DNA of 64,000 nucleotides from Trinickia symbiotica. GTDB taxonomy: Bacteria > Pseudomonadota > Gammaproteobacteria > Burkholderiales > Burkholderiaceae. A model generated the notes under the pieces. It searched no databases, was not told where the DNA came from, and saw only the letters and a list, made by a program, of their open reading frames with translations. Position numbers and translations under genes: made by a program. The DNA lies in NCBI RefSeq assembly GCF_002934455.1, contig NZ_PTIR01000028.1, positions 1-64,000 on the forward strand, in the 5' to 3' direction. Below, piece after piece: positions 1 through 7,996 of this stretch (positions within the stretch are counted from its first letter, which is position 1; every line of letters starts with the position of its first letter).

Positions 1-1
1 C

Positions 2-1714
2 GCAATCTACGCTGCGCAAGTCAGCCTGCAAGCGGCGGACGGCAATGTCTTCGCGCTGACGGGCAACCACGAAGCGATCCGCGCGACGGGAACCGGCACG
101 CGTGATGGCCACATCTGGCTCGTCGCCGAAACCGGCTCCGTGACACTCTCCGGTCCGACCTCGGCAAAGAACGTCGATGGCAGCGGCGGCACGGTCGACA
201 CCAACGCAGGCAACATGGTCTTCCAATACATGCCGACTGTGTTGGCCGGCGTCTGGAACATCACGACGCCAACCATCAAGATCGACAATTTCGCCGCGAT
301 ATCGCTCTCACGCAGCTTGAACGCCGGCACGTCGGTCAACCTGCAGACGACGGGCGCCTCTGGCCAAACCGGTGACATCAACGTAGCGTCGAACATCGGC
401 TGGAGCGGCGCCGCGTCCCTCAGCTTGGGCGCGTATCACACGGTGAATGTCATCAAGGGCATCACGATCAAGAACCAGGGCAGCGGTAACCTGACGCTGC
501 GTGCGGATGCCACTGGCATCGACAATGGCGGCAGCGTGCTCAATTACGGTACCGTCGACTGGTCGAATAGCACGGGGACCGTGAGCCTGCTCCACGACAT
601 GAACGGCAGCTACGCGCCGGGCACGTTGCGGTCCAATACGACATGGATTACTCCGACCTATAGTGGCCTTGTGACACAGATCACGGGGTACGAGCTCGTC
701 AATTCGTTGGCGGACCTGAAGAACGTGGCGACCGATCTCGCTGGCAACTACGCGCTCGGCAGAGACATCGACGCCAGCGCGACGAGCGACGGCTCATACA
801 TCCCGCTCGGCGGGGGCAACACATCGTTCACGGGACAGTTCGACGGACAGGGCCACACGATTAGTTCGCTGACAATGCAAGGGACAGGCAGCCAGACGGT
901 AGCTATGTTCGCGTCCCTGGGCAAAAATGCCGTGGTGCGTGATTTGAACGTCAATGGCAGCGCGACGTCACTCGACACCAACAACTCAAGACACGGCATC
1001 GTGGGGATTTTGGCCGGCGAGAACGACGGGACCATTGTGCGCGTCAACACGTCCGGTAACGTCCGCGAGCAAGTGTATTACTTCGGTGGCACGACAGCCG
1101 GCGGACTCGTGGGCGTGAACCACGGCACAATTCTCCGCTCATCGAGCAGCGCTGGGACCCAAGCCGGCGGGCCGGCTGGCGGCCTCGTTGGCGAGAATGA
1201 CGGCACAATCGCTCAGTCGTACGCCTCAGGGCCGGTGTCGGAAGTGGGCGGCGTGCTCGGATCCGTCGCCGGAAGCCCAGGTGGTCTCGTCGGCACCAAC
1301 AGTGGGACAATCACTCAATCTTATGCGACGGGCACAGTAGGGGAAGCATGCGGTACGTATGGGTGCATTACTGGCGCGGCGCTCGTGTACACCAACAGTG
1401 GGACGATCAGCCAGTCGTTCGCAACGGGTGCGGTATCCAGTAGTGGCATACAAGGGCAGCCTGCGGCGACGCCGTATGGCATCGCAGTGCAGAACCAAGG
1501 CAAGATCGCGAGCGATGTGTACTGGAACAAGGACACGACGACCGCCACGATCGGCGTCGGATACGGCACCGCGATTCCGTCCGCGAACGGCCTGACGACC
1601 GAGCAGATGACCGCCCCCGCGAGCTTTTCCGGTTGGGATTTCAGTTCGACCGGTGCTTGGGCAATGCCAACCGGTTACAGTCACCCTGTCCTGCGATGGC
1701 AGCTTGAGCCTTGA
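2..1714 (+). CDS. two-partner-secretion exoprotein (TpsA, haemagglutinin-like), 3' part
   Basis: The reading frame is open from the window's left edge to the stop at 1714, so the start lies upstream and only the last 570 or so residues are seen. The visible part is low-complexity beta-helix sequence rich in G, T, S, N and V. From about nt 1090 to 1440 it carries GLUG-type repeats: GGLVGVNHGTI, GGLVGENDGTIAQSYASG and GGLVGTNSGTITQSYATG, with a weaker fourth copy. These repeats are typical of filamentous-haemagglutinin-like surface proteins. The gene directly downstream is its TpsB partner and its start overlaps or nearly abuts this stop, which supports the pairing. Expected role: a secreted or surface adhesin exported across the outer membrane. 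Target and receptor cannot be read from this portion. Confidence 0.85.
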   Translation, partial: AIYAAQVSLQAADGNVFALTGNHEAIRATGTGTRDGHIWLVAETGSVTLSGPTSAKNVDGSGGTVDTNAGNMVFQYMPTVLAGVWNITTPTIKIDNFAAISLSRSLNAGTSVNLQTTGASGQTGDINVASNIGWSGAASLSLGAYHTVNVIKGITIKNQGSGNLTLRADATGIDNGGSVLNYGTVDWSNSTGTVSLLHDMNGSYAPGTLRSNTTWITPTYSGLVTQITGYELVNSLADLKNVATDLAGNYALGRDIDASATSDGSYIPLGGGNTSFTGQFDGQGHTISSLTMQGTGSQTVAMFASLGKNAVVRDLNVNGSATSLDTNNSRHGIVGILAGENDGTIVRVNTSGNVREQVYYFGGTTAGGLVGVNHGTILRSSSSAGTQAGGPAGGLVGENDGTIAQSYASGPVSEVGGVLGSVAGSPGGLVGTNSGTITQSYATGTVGEACGTYGCITGAALVYTNSGTISQSFATGAVSSSGIQGQPAATPYGIAVQNQGKIASDVYWNKDTTTATIGVGYGTAIPSANGLTTEQMTAPASFSGWDFSSTGAWAMPTGYSHPVLRWQLEP

Positions 1715-1770
1715 GCGCGAGACGCGGCTGCGCCGTTCGCGATTCCGCACGCGCGCCGCAACGGCGCGCG

Positions 1771-3516
1771 ATGCGCGTGCTGTTGGCGCTCGCCGCGTCC
1801 CTCGTCATCGACTCCGTGCCGGCCTGGGCCCAGGCATATCGCGACGTGCAGCCGTCCGCTCCGCCCGCCGCCGCGCGCCCGACCTCGCCACCAGTGCCGC
1901 CTGCCGCCGCGGACGGCTCGCAGCGGATTGCCGTCGAGAGGCTGCGCAGCCTCACGTTCGTCGACGACGCTGCCACCGTGACGACGGACGGCCACGCGTC
2001 CAACCAAGTCGCCGGCGGCACGATCACGGCGACGCGTCTTCCCTTGCTCGACGCGTCGTTTCTCGAGCGTTTTGCCGCGGACATCGGCAAGCCATTGACG
2101 TTTGCGCGCCTCGCCGAGATACGCCGCGCTACCGTTCAGCGCTATCGAGATGCCGGCGAGCCGCTCGTCGATGTCTTTACGCCCGAGCAGGACGTCACGG
2201 CCGGCGACGTCACAATCGTCGTTGCGCGCTTCCATGTCGGCGAGGTCACGGCGCGCGGCAACCGCTATTTCTCCGACACATTGCTGACCCGGGAAATGCC
2301 GTTGACGCCGGGTGGGACGATTCGTGAGGGCGACGTCGCGTTGGGGCTCGCGATACTGAATGCGAACCCATACCGCACCGTGGACGTGATCTACAAGCCG
2401 GGCTCGGGTACGGATTCGACCGACGTCGTCCTTCAGACCCAGGACCGCTTCCCGTTGCGAGTCAGTGCGGGCTACGACAACGGAGGCGTCCCGCAACTGG
2501 GCCGCGACCGCTTTTTCGCGGGAATCGATTACGGAAATCTGTTTGGGCTCGATCAGCAGATCAACTACCAAGTCACCGCGAGCAGCGACGTGTTCGGCGG
2601 CAATCCGGACATCGAGGGCCGGCCGGACCGTCCTCGGCTCGTCGCGCACGCAGTGAGCTACAGCGCGCCGTTACCGTGGTTCGATCGCGTCGAATTGTTC
2701 GGTATGTATGCGCAGAGCACGCCGCGGATGCCGGACAACTTCGGCCAGACCGGCATCTCGGCACAGTTGAGCGCACGCTACGATTGGCGGCTCCCGTCGC
2801 TCGGCCATTGGCAACAGCAGCTCCAGTTCGGCTACGACTTCAAGCGTTCGAACAACGACCTAGAATTCGGTGGCTTCCAGGTGTTCAACTCGAACACGCA
2901 CATCCACCAATTCTCCGTCGCGTGGAGCGTGAATCGTGGCGACGCGTCAGGCACGACGAGCGGGAACGCGATCCTCGTGTTCAGCCCCGGCCACCTCGAC
3001 GGCAGCGACAGCGATGCCGCGTTCGAGGCGGCCCGTTCGGGCGCGACCTCACGCTATTCGTACCTGCAGCTGTCGGGCCAGCGCGATATGCAGATCGGCG
3101 CAGGCTTCACGTGGTGGGCGCACGGCATCGTGCAATGGACGCCCGATACGCTGCTGCCCAGCGAAGCGCTCGCCCTTGGCGGCGAAGCGAGTGTACGCGG
3201 GTACGACCCATACGTCGTGCTCGGCGACCGCGGCTGGAACGTGCAAACCGAACTGCGCGCGCCGCCCTTCGTGTTCGGCGCAAGCAGTGCCGCTTTGCAG
3301 CCGTTCGTATTCGTCGACGCGGGACATGCATGGAACCGGATCAACGAGCCCTCCGAACCAAACAACGGCCTGCTCGTGAGTCTCGGCGTGGGTCTGCGAT
3401 TCCAGTTCTCACGCTACGTCAATTTGCGCGCGACCTGGGGTGTGCCGCTGCGGCCGGCCGTGCCGAACGGCTCCACGGCCCCGATGGGATTGCTGTACCT
3501 CGTGGTTGGAACCTGA
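1771..3516 (+). CDS. TpsB outer-membrane transporter (ShlB/FhaC/HecB family)
   Basis: 581 aa. The ATG at 1771 is preferred because it opens a clean signal peptide (MRVLLALAASLVIDSVPAWAQA); a TTG at 1711 overlapping the exoprotein stop would put about 20 charged residues before it. After a Pro/Ala-rich linker come POTRA-like sequence (about residues 60-190, including PLVDVFTPEQDVTAGDVTIVV) and a beta-barrel. GGEASVRGY near residue 470 is the conserved loop-6 motif of the Omp85/TpsB family. The protein exports the preceding exoprotein. Oddities: the order is A then B, whereas B then A is common, and the last residue is Thr rather than the aromatic residue usual in outer-membrane barrels. Confidence 0.9.
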   Translation: MRVLLALAASLVIDSVPAWAQAYRDVQPSAPPAAARPTSPPVPPAAADGSQRIAVERLRSLTFVDDAATVTTDGHASNQVAGGTITATRLPLLDASFLERFAADIGKPLTFARLAEIRRATVQRYRDAGEPLVDVFTPEQDVTAGDVTIVVARFHVGEVTARGNRYFSDTLLTREMPLTPGGTIREGDVALGLAILNANPYRTVDVIYKPGSGTDSTDVVLQTQDRFPLRVSAGYDNGGVPQLGRDRFFAGIDYGNLFGLDQQINYQVTASSDVFGGNPDIEGRPDRPRLVAHAVSYSAPLPWFDRVELFGMYAQSTPRMPDNFGQTGISAQLSARYDWRLPSLGHWQQQLQFGYDFKRSNNDLEFGGFQVFNSNTHIHQFSVAWSVNRGDASGTTSGNAILVFSPGHLDGSDSDAAFEAARSGATSRYSYLQLSGQRDMQIGAGFTWWAHGIVQWTPDTLLPSEALALGGEASVRGYDPYVVLGDRGWNVQTELRAPPFVFGASSAALQPFVFVDAGHAWNRINEPSEPNNGLLVSLGVGLRFQFSRYVNLRATWGVPLRPAVPNGSTAPMGLLYLVVGT

Positions 3517-3743
3517 AAGGGATGCTGGCGACAGCGACGCCGATAGGGCGCTTGCGAATGAGCAACATGGCGGGCACGCTTATGTGGGGTCATAATACGC
3601 ATCACTTCCAGTCGATGTCCAAGGAAACCATCTGTCGGGATTGCTAACCCGCGCGGTGGGCCCGCTACGCCGCTTCGATCGCATCGCCCCGGCGCAGCTC
3701 CCGCCCGACCCCGTGTTTGGCGGATGGTTTTGAACCACGTGAA

Positions 3744-4649
3744 ATGACCGAATCCGCCGATGTCCGTTTCCTCCTGACGATTCAGCAGAACGGCAGTCTC
3801 ATCGCTGCCGCCCGCAAGCTTGGCCTCACACCGTCTGCGGTGTCTCAGCGCCTGCAGCAGCTCGAAAAGAAGCTCGGCACACGGTTGGTCGACAGGACCG
3901 CGCGCAAGCTGACCTTCACGGAGGAAGGCACGCTCCTGTGCCTGCGCGGATCCGAGTTGGTTCAACAATTCGACACCTTGCTGGAGGACCTGCAAGTCCT
4001 TCACGGAGGCTTGGTTGGCCCATTGAAGGTCAACGCACCGCTCGGTTTCGGTCGCCGCTATGTGGCCTCGGCCGTCGCTGAATTTCAGCGGGAAAACCCG
4101 GCCGTCGATGTCGCGCTGACGCTGTCGGATGAGCCGCTGACCGAAACGGCCGACCGATTCGATGTCGTGGTACACATCGGCGAGTTGCGTGCATCCAATC
4201 TCGTGGGCCATGCGATTGCGCCGAACGGGCGATTCTTGTGCGCATCCCCTGCTTTCGTCAAACGCTTCGGCTCTCCCGATGCGCCCGACGACCTTGCCCG
4301 ATTGCCGTGCATCATCCTTCGCGAGAACAAGGAAGATGTCTCGCTTTGGCATTTCAGCAAGGGTAAAACCAGTCGCAGCGTCCGGGTAGCCTCGAAGCTG
4401 AGCTGTAACGATGGCGACGTGATTCGCCGCTGGGCATGCGAGGGCAGAGGCATCATCCTTCGTTCCGAATGGGATGTCGCGGACGACATTCGGCGAGGCT
4501 CGCTGGTCAGACTGCTGCCCGGATGGAAGGCGCCGGACGCCAATGTCATTGCATTGACGCACAACCGCGCCGGCTTGCCGAGAAGAACGCGCGATTTCAT
4601 GCAGTACCTGCAAGCTCGCTTCAGGCCGGTCCCGCCTTGGCGAACCTGA
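3744..4649 (+). CDS. LysR family transcriptional regulator
   Basis: 301 aa. An N-terminal winged helix-turn-helix (GSLIAAARKLGLTPSAVSQRLQQLEKKLG, broken here only by quotation limits in the family pattern) is followed by a LysR substrate-binding domain with a GPLKVNAPLGFGRRYV linker. The ATG at 3744 is chosen over an upstream TTG at 3717 because the HTH begins about ten residues after it, the usual spacing. It is co-directional with the dehalogenase-like/D-threonine-aldolase-like operon 176 bp downstream. That operon has its own promoter with a palindrome just upstream, so this protein is the likeliest regulator. The link is inferred from position only. Confidence 0.88.
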   Translation: MTESADVRFLLTIQQNGSLIAAARKLGLTPSAVSQRLQQLEKKLGTRLVDRTARKLTFTEEGTLLCLRGSELVQQFDTLLEDLQVLHGGLVGPLKVNAPLGFGRRYVASAVAEFQRENPAVDVALTLSDEPLTETADRFDVVVHIGELRASNLVGHAIAPNGRFLCASPAFVKRFGSPDAPDDLARLPCIILRENKEDVSLWHFSKGKTSRSVRVASKLSCNDGDVIRRWACEGRGIILRSEWDVADDIRRGSLVRLLPGWKAPDANVIALTHNRAGLPRRTRDFMQYLQARFRPVPPWRT

Positions 4650-4742
4650 GAGCTCGTTATCCGCGGCCAAAGACGGCGTTGGCCCGGGTAGATAGACGCT
4701 CCGGGTTCGAGCTACTCGAAGTTAAAAAGCGCTTAATGATTG

Positions 4743-4786
4743 AGTTAATCCGCCTTAACTGACGGTGAGTCGTCAAAACCTATAAT
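4743..4786 (+). promoter_or_regulatory. promoter and palindrome before the HAD/aldolase-like operon
   Basis: A perfect inverted repeat AGTTAA-N6-TTAACT (4743-4760) runs into a sigma-70-like promoter: CTGACG at 4759-4764, a 16-bp spacer, TATAAT at 4781-4786. The predicted transcript start is near 4793, about 33 bp before the GTG start at 4826. A palindrome abutting the -35 suits an activator such as the LysR protein encoded just upstream. Confidence 0.6.
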
Positions 4787-4825
4787 CGAATCCACCTCTG
4801 GATTCCGATCATCAAGGCTATCGTC

Positions 4826-5491
4826 GTGGCAGACTCCTCGCCTCCTCCCCACTATCCAAAAGCGGTCCTCTTCGATCTGCTAACCGCACTGCTCGATTCG
4901 TGGTCACTTTGGAATCGTTGCGCGGGCTCCGACGATGGCGGCCGAGCCTGGCGTGCCGAGTATCTACGGCTTACCTATGGCTGTGGTAGATACATTGAAT
5001 ACGAAGCGCTGGTGAGACAGGCCGCGAAACGGGTTGGCCTTGCTTCGTTCGCGCCGGATGCGCTCGAGGCGAACTGGCTCGAGCTCGCTCCCTGGGAGGA
5101 AGCCTTGACTGTGCTGCAGCAACTGCAGCCACATTGCAAGCTCGCCGTCGTCACGAATTGCTCTAATCGGCTCGGAAAACGAGCGGCTGCGCTTTTGCGC
5201 GTGCAATGGGACGCCGTAGTCACCGCGGAAGAAGCCGGTACCTACAAGCCCGATCCTCGCCCCTACCACCTTGCGCTTGAGCGATTGAACGTCTCGCCTA
5301 AAGAGGCCGCGTTCGTCGCGGGCTCCAGTTACGACATGTTCGGTACCGCCGCGGTCGGGTTGCGGACGTACTGGCACAACCGAATTGGCTTGCCGCTGGT
5401 CTCCGGCGCGCAGGCACCCGAGATCGAATCGCCCACACTCGATGCGCTCGTAGCGTGGACGAGCCACTTCGGCGCCGGAATTCAACAATGA
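4826..5491 (+). CDS. HAD-superfamily hydrolase, 2-haloacid-dehalogenase-like
   Basis: 221 aa, GTG start; no in-frame ATG fits upstream. Motif I is LFDLLTALLD with the nucleophile at Asp17. The second Asp of phosphatase-type HADs (DxD) is absent, as in haloacid dehalogenases. TNCS is motif II, the Lys of GTYKPDPRPY is motif III, and AGSSYDMFG is motif IV, resembling the SSNxxDxxGA block of L-2-haloacid dehalogenases rather than GDSxxD of phosphatases. Its stop overlaps the next gene's start (ATGA), so the two are translationally coupled. The substrate is unknown; the context suggests a role in the same amino-acid pathway rather than halogen metabolism. Confidence 0.8.
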   Translation: MADSSPPPHYPKAVLFDLLTALLDSWSLWNRCAGSDDGGRAWRAEYLRLTYGCGRYIEYEALVRQAAKRVGLASFAPDALEANWLELAPWEEALTVLQQLQPHCKLAVVTNCSNRLGKRAAALLRVQWDAVVTAEEAGTYKPDPRPYHLALERLNVSPKEAAFVAGSSYDMFGTAAVGLRTYWHNRIGLPLVSGAQAPEIESPTLDALVAWTSHFGAGIQQ

Positions 5492-6645
5492 CACTCGAAC
5501 CTATGACGCTCGACTTGCTGGACACACCCGCGGCGATCATCGACGTATCCCGGATGCAGCGAAACATCGCGTCGATGCAGAAGCGAATGGATGCCCTCGG
5601 CGTGAAATTCCGGCCACACGTGAAGACTTCGAAGTGCCTCAATGTCGTTAGGGCGCAACTCTCGGCCGGCGCGCGCGGGATTACCGTTTCCACGCTGAAA
5701 GAAGCCGAGAACTTCTTCGCCGCGGGGATCACCGATATTCTTTACGCCGTCAGTATCGCTCCGTCGAAGCTCTGGCGCGCGGCGGCGCTCAGAAAGCGCG
5801 GATGCGACCTCAAGATCACCGTCGACAATGCCAGTGCGGCTACTGCAATCGTCGAGTTCGCTCGAACGCAGCGCGATCCGCTCGAAGTGTGGATCGAGAT
5901 CGACACCGACGGTCATCGCTCCGGCATCAAGCCCGAAGACGATGCGCTGCTCGACATTGGCCGGATTTTGCAGGCGGGTGCAGTCAAGGTCGGTGGCGTC
6001 ATGACGCATGCGGGCTCGAGCTACGAACTCAACACGCGAGAAGCGCTAACGGCACTCGCCGAGCAGGAACGCGCCGGCTGCGTGGGTGCGGCACAACGCC
6101 TGCGGTCGACAGGCATTGCGTGTGAAACCGTCAGCATCGGGTCGACGCCTACTGCGCTGGCCGCAACGAACCTTGATGGCGTCACCGAAGTTCGCGCGGG
6201 CGTTTATGCGTTTTTCGATCTCGTCATGCACAATATCGGCGTGTGTGCGATCGAGGACATCGCGCTCAGCGTGCTCACGACGGTCATCGGCCATCAGCAG
6301 GACAAGGGCTGGGTGATCGTGGATGCGGGGTGGATGGCAATGAGTCGTGATCGCGGGACGTCAAAGCAATCGCACGATTTCGGCTACGGATTGCCCTGCG
6401 CTCTCGATGGCACTCCGCTCGACGGTTACATGCTGATCGGTGCTAATCAGGAGCACGGCATTCTGGCCCGGGCTCGCCCTGAACATACGGCGGATCGGGG
6501 CGACGTCGCACTCCGCTTTCCTGTCGGAACCCGACTACGTATCCTGCCGAATCACGCCTGCGCAACCGGCGCGCAATTCCCTCAATACCATGCCTTGGAA
6601 TTGAGCGGGCACCTTACCGAATGGGGTCGCTTTCATGGCTGGTGA
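5488..6645 (+). CDS. D-threonine aldolase / DSD1-like PLP enzyme
   Basis: 385 aa, starting at the ATG that overlaps the upstream stop. The N-terminal alanine-racemase-type TIM barrel has the PLP lysine in PHVKTSK (Lys46). The C-terminal D-serine-dehydratase-like domain has a metal-binding His/Cys pair in PNHACAT, seen in metal-dependent D-threonine aldolases and D-serine dehydratases (DSD1 family). Expected reaction: cleavage or deamination of D-threonine, D-serine or another D-3-hydroxy amino acid, probably with a divalent metal. The RidA-type reading frame that begins inside its 3' end fits, because RidA removes reactive enamine/imine products of such PLP enzymes. Which of the two reactions it performs cannot be decided from sequence alone. 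Confidence 0.85.
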   Translation: MTLEPMTLDLLDTPAAIIDVSRMQRNIASMQKRMDALGVKFRPHVKTSKCLNVVRAQLSAGARGITVSTLKEAENFFAAGITDILYAVSIAPSKLWRAAALRKRGCDLKITVDNASAATAIVEFARTQRDPLEVWIEIDTDGHRSGIKPEDDALLDIGRILQAGAVKVGGVMTHAGSSYELNTREALTALAEQERAGCVGAAQRLRSTGIACETVSIGSTPTALAATNLDGVTEVRAGVYAFFDLVMHNIGVCAIEDIALSVLTTVIGHQQDKGWVIVDAGWMAMSRDRGTSKQSHDFGYGLPCALDGTPLDGYMLIGANQEHGILARARPEHTADRGDVALRFPVGTRLRILPNHACATGAQFPQYHALELSGHLTEWGRFHGW

Positions 6646-7081
6646 AACTCGTTCGAATGCATCCGTTCATCCTCCGGTGCCCGGCTTGTCATCACCTGGC
6701 GGCCACTATAGCCACGTGACGGTCGCGAACGGCTTCGTGTTCGTCTCAGGCCAACTACCTGTTACCGCGGCCGGGGTGAAATTGACGGACAGTCCCTTCG
6801 CCGAGCAAGCTCAACAGGTGCTCGCACTCAGTGCGGAGCCCACGCCGTTCCCGCTCTTCCCGGTGTTGGCGAAGATGCTGACGGTGCACGGCTACCAGTA
6901 CAAGGAAATCGTGGGAGACGCCGAACGACTCGAAAAAGCGAAGCGCTTTATTCTCGACGGGCTGACGTCGGGTAAGCTGAGGCCGACGATCGATCGAACG
7001 TTCACCCTCGATCAGATCGTGGACGCGCACCGCTACCTCGAGTCCAATCAGCAGTTCGGGAAGATTGTCGTGACGGTGTGA
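6635..7081 (+). CDS. in-frame chimera: RidA N-terminus joined to zinc-type dehydrogenase C-terminus
   Basis: 148 aa; the ATG overlaps the end of the aldolase-like gene by 11 bp. Residues about 11-64 (PGLSSPGGHYSHVTVANGF, VFVSGQLP) match the first half of RidA/YjgF proteins. From about residue 65 the sequence changes to the extreme C-terminus of a medium-chain zinc-type/quinone-oxidoreductase-like dehydrogenase (EPTPFPLFPVLAKML, then RFILDGLTSGKLRP, IDRTF, and AHRYLESNQQFGKIVV). The RidA catalytic half, including the family's conserved C-terminal Arg region, is missing, as are the dehydrogenase's zinc site and Rossmann fold. The junction lies near nt 6825-6835. The simplest reading is a deletion between two tandem genes that left an open frame; the product is unlikely to have either activity. 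The start and overlap still look native. Confidence 0.8.
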   Translation: MAGETRSNASVHPPVPGLSSPGGHYSHVTVANGFVFVSGQLPVTAAGVKLTDSPFAEQAQQVLALSAEPTPFPLFPVLAKMLTVHGYQYKEIVGDAERLEKAKRFILDGLTSGKLRPTIDRTFTLDQIVDAHRYLESNQQFGKIVVTV

Positions 7082-7101
7082 CGCTGCATGCGATGCGTCG
7101 G

Positions 7102-7125
7102 CCCGGCAACACACGCGTTGCCGGG
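7102..7125. terminator. hairpin between convergent genes
   Basis: Perfect 8-bp arms CCCGGCAA and TTGCCGGG around an 8-nt loop, in the gap between the chimera (+) and the SDR gene (-). It is placed as a bidirectional terminator, but no U-tract follows on either strand. Confidence 0.45.
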
Positions 7126-7151
7126 TAAACCTGTTCCTGCATGCGAGCGTT

Positions 7152-7958
7152 TCAACCCAGTCCGAACGATTTTCTCAAGCTTGCATCGACGGGGCCGGCC
7201 GGCATGAAACGCCGCAATTTGCTCAAGAGCGATGCCTGCCCTGCCGGCGTGCGACGCATGCGCCAAGTGCCGAGCGCCGCTTCGACGATCGCGTTTGCCA
7301 CGCCGCCGGGCTCGGGTGCGCTTTTGACACTGCCCACGACAGCGTTTGAAGCAAGTGCACGCTCGCGATCATAGTCGGCGATCTTTGAGCTTGCTTGAGG
7401 CGCGTTGATGTCCAGATTGGTCCTGGTAAACGATGGCTCGACCAGTGTCGCGCGGATACCGAACTGACGCACCTCATGGTCCAGCGATTCGGTCAGCCCC
7501 TCGACGGCATGCTTGGATGCCGAATACAGCCCCATGTAGGGGGCCGGGAGAAAACCGAGCACGGAACTGACATTGACGATCCTTCCGCTGCGCCGTGCTC
7601 GCATGTGAGGAAGTACCGCCTGCGCCGTGCGCAGGATGCTCAAGACATTGGTATCGAATAGAGACGCGGCCTCGGCTGTCGCCGTTTCTTCCACCGCGCC
7701 CGTCAGGCTCATTCCCGCATTGTTGACAAGCACGTCGATTCGCTTGGCTCGATCGATGATGGATTGAATTCCGGTCTTGACGGAAGCGTCGTCGCGAACG
7801 TCCATCTCGACGAGTTCGACACCAGGCAATGGAGCGGCCTTGGCGATGCTGCGCACCGTTCCAAATACGCGGCAACCCCGCTTGGCAAACTTCTCGGCTG
7901 CAGCGCGTCCAATACCCGATGACACACCGGTCACAACGACAACAGTGGAATTCGACAT
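7152..7958 (-). CDS. short-chain dehydrogenase/reductase (SDR)
   Basis: 268 aa classical SDR. The NAD(P)-binding motif is TGVSSGIG near the N-terminus, followed by NNAG, a Ser in NVSS, and the catalytic YSASK. The Arg in FGTVRS after the second beta strand favours NADPH. The C-terminal portion resembles oxidoreductases that act on retinol- or ketone-like compounds, but the substrate is unknown. It lies 38 bp downstream of the RND permease gene on the same strand, so it may be read through from the efflux operon, though it is not an expected pump component. Confidence 0.88.
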   Translation of the reverse strand: MSNSTVVVVTGVSSGIGRAAAEKFAKRGCRVFGTVRSIAKAAPLPGVELVEMDVRDDASVKTGIQSIIDRAKRIDVLVNNAGMSLTGAVEETATAEAASLFDTNVLSILRTAQAVLPHMRARRSGRIVNVSSVLGFLPAPYMGLYSASKHAVEGLTESLDHEVRQFGIRATLVEPSFTRTNLDINAPQASSKIADYDRERALASNAVVGSVKSAPEPGGVANAIVEAALGTWRMRRTPAGQASLLSKLRRFMPAGPVDASLRKSFGLG

Positions 7959-7996
7959 AGCGGTTCCCCTTGATACGAGTCAATGGATTGATGTTT

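Noticed and set aside
1681-2649. 322-codon minus-strand frame across TpsB
   Set aside because: Arg-rich antisense of a well-supported gene; no ribosome site or family pattern.
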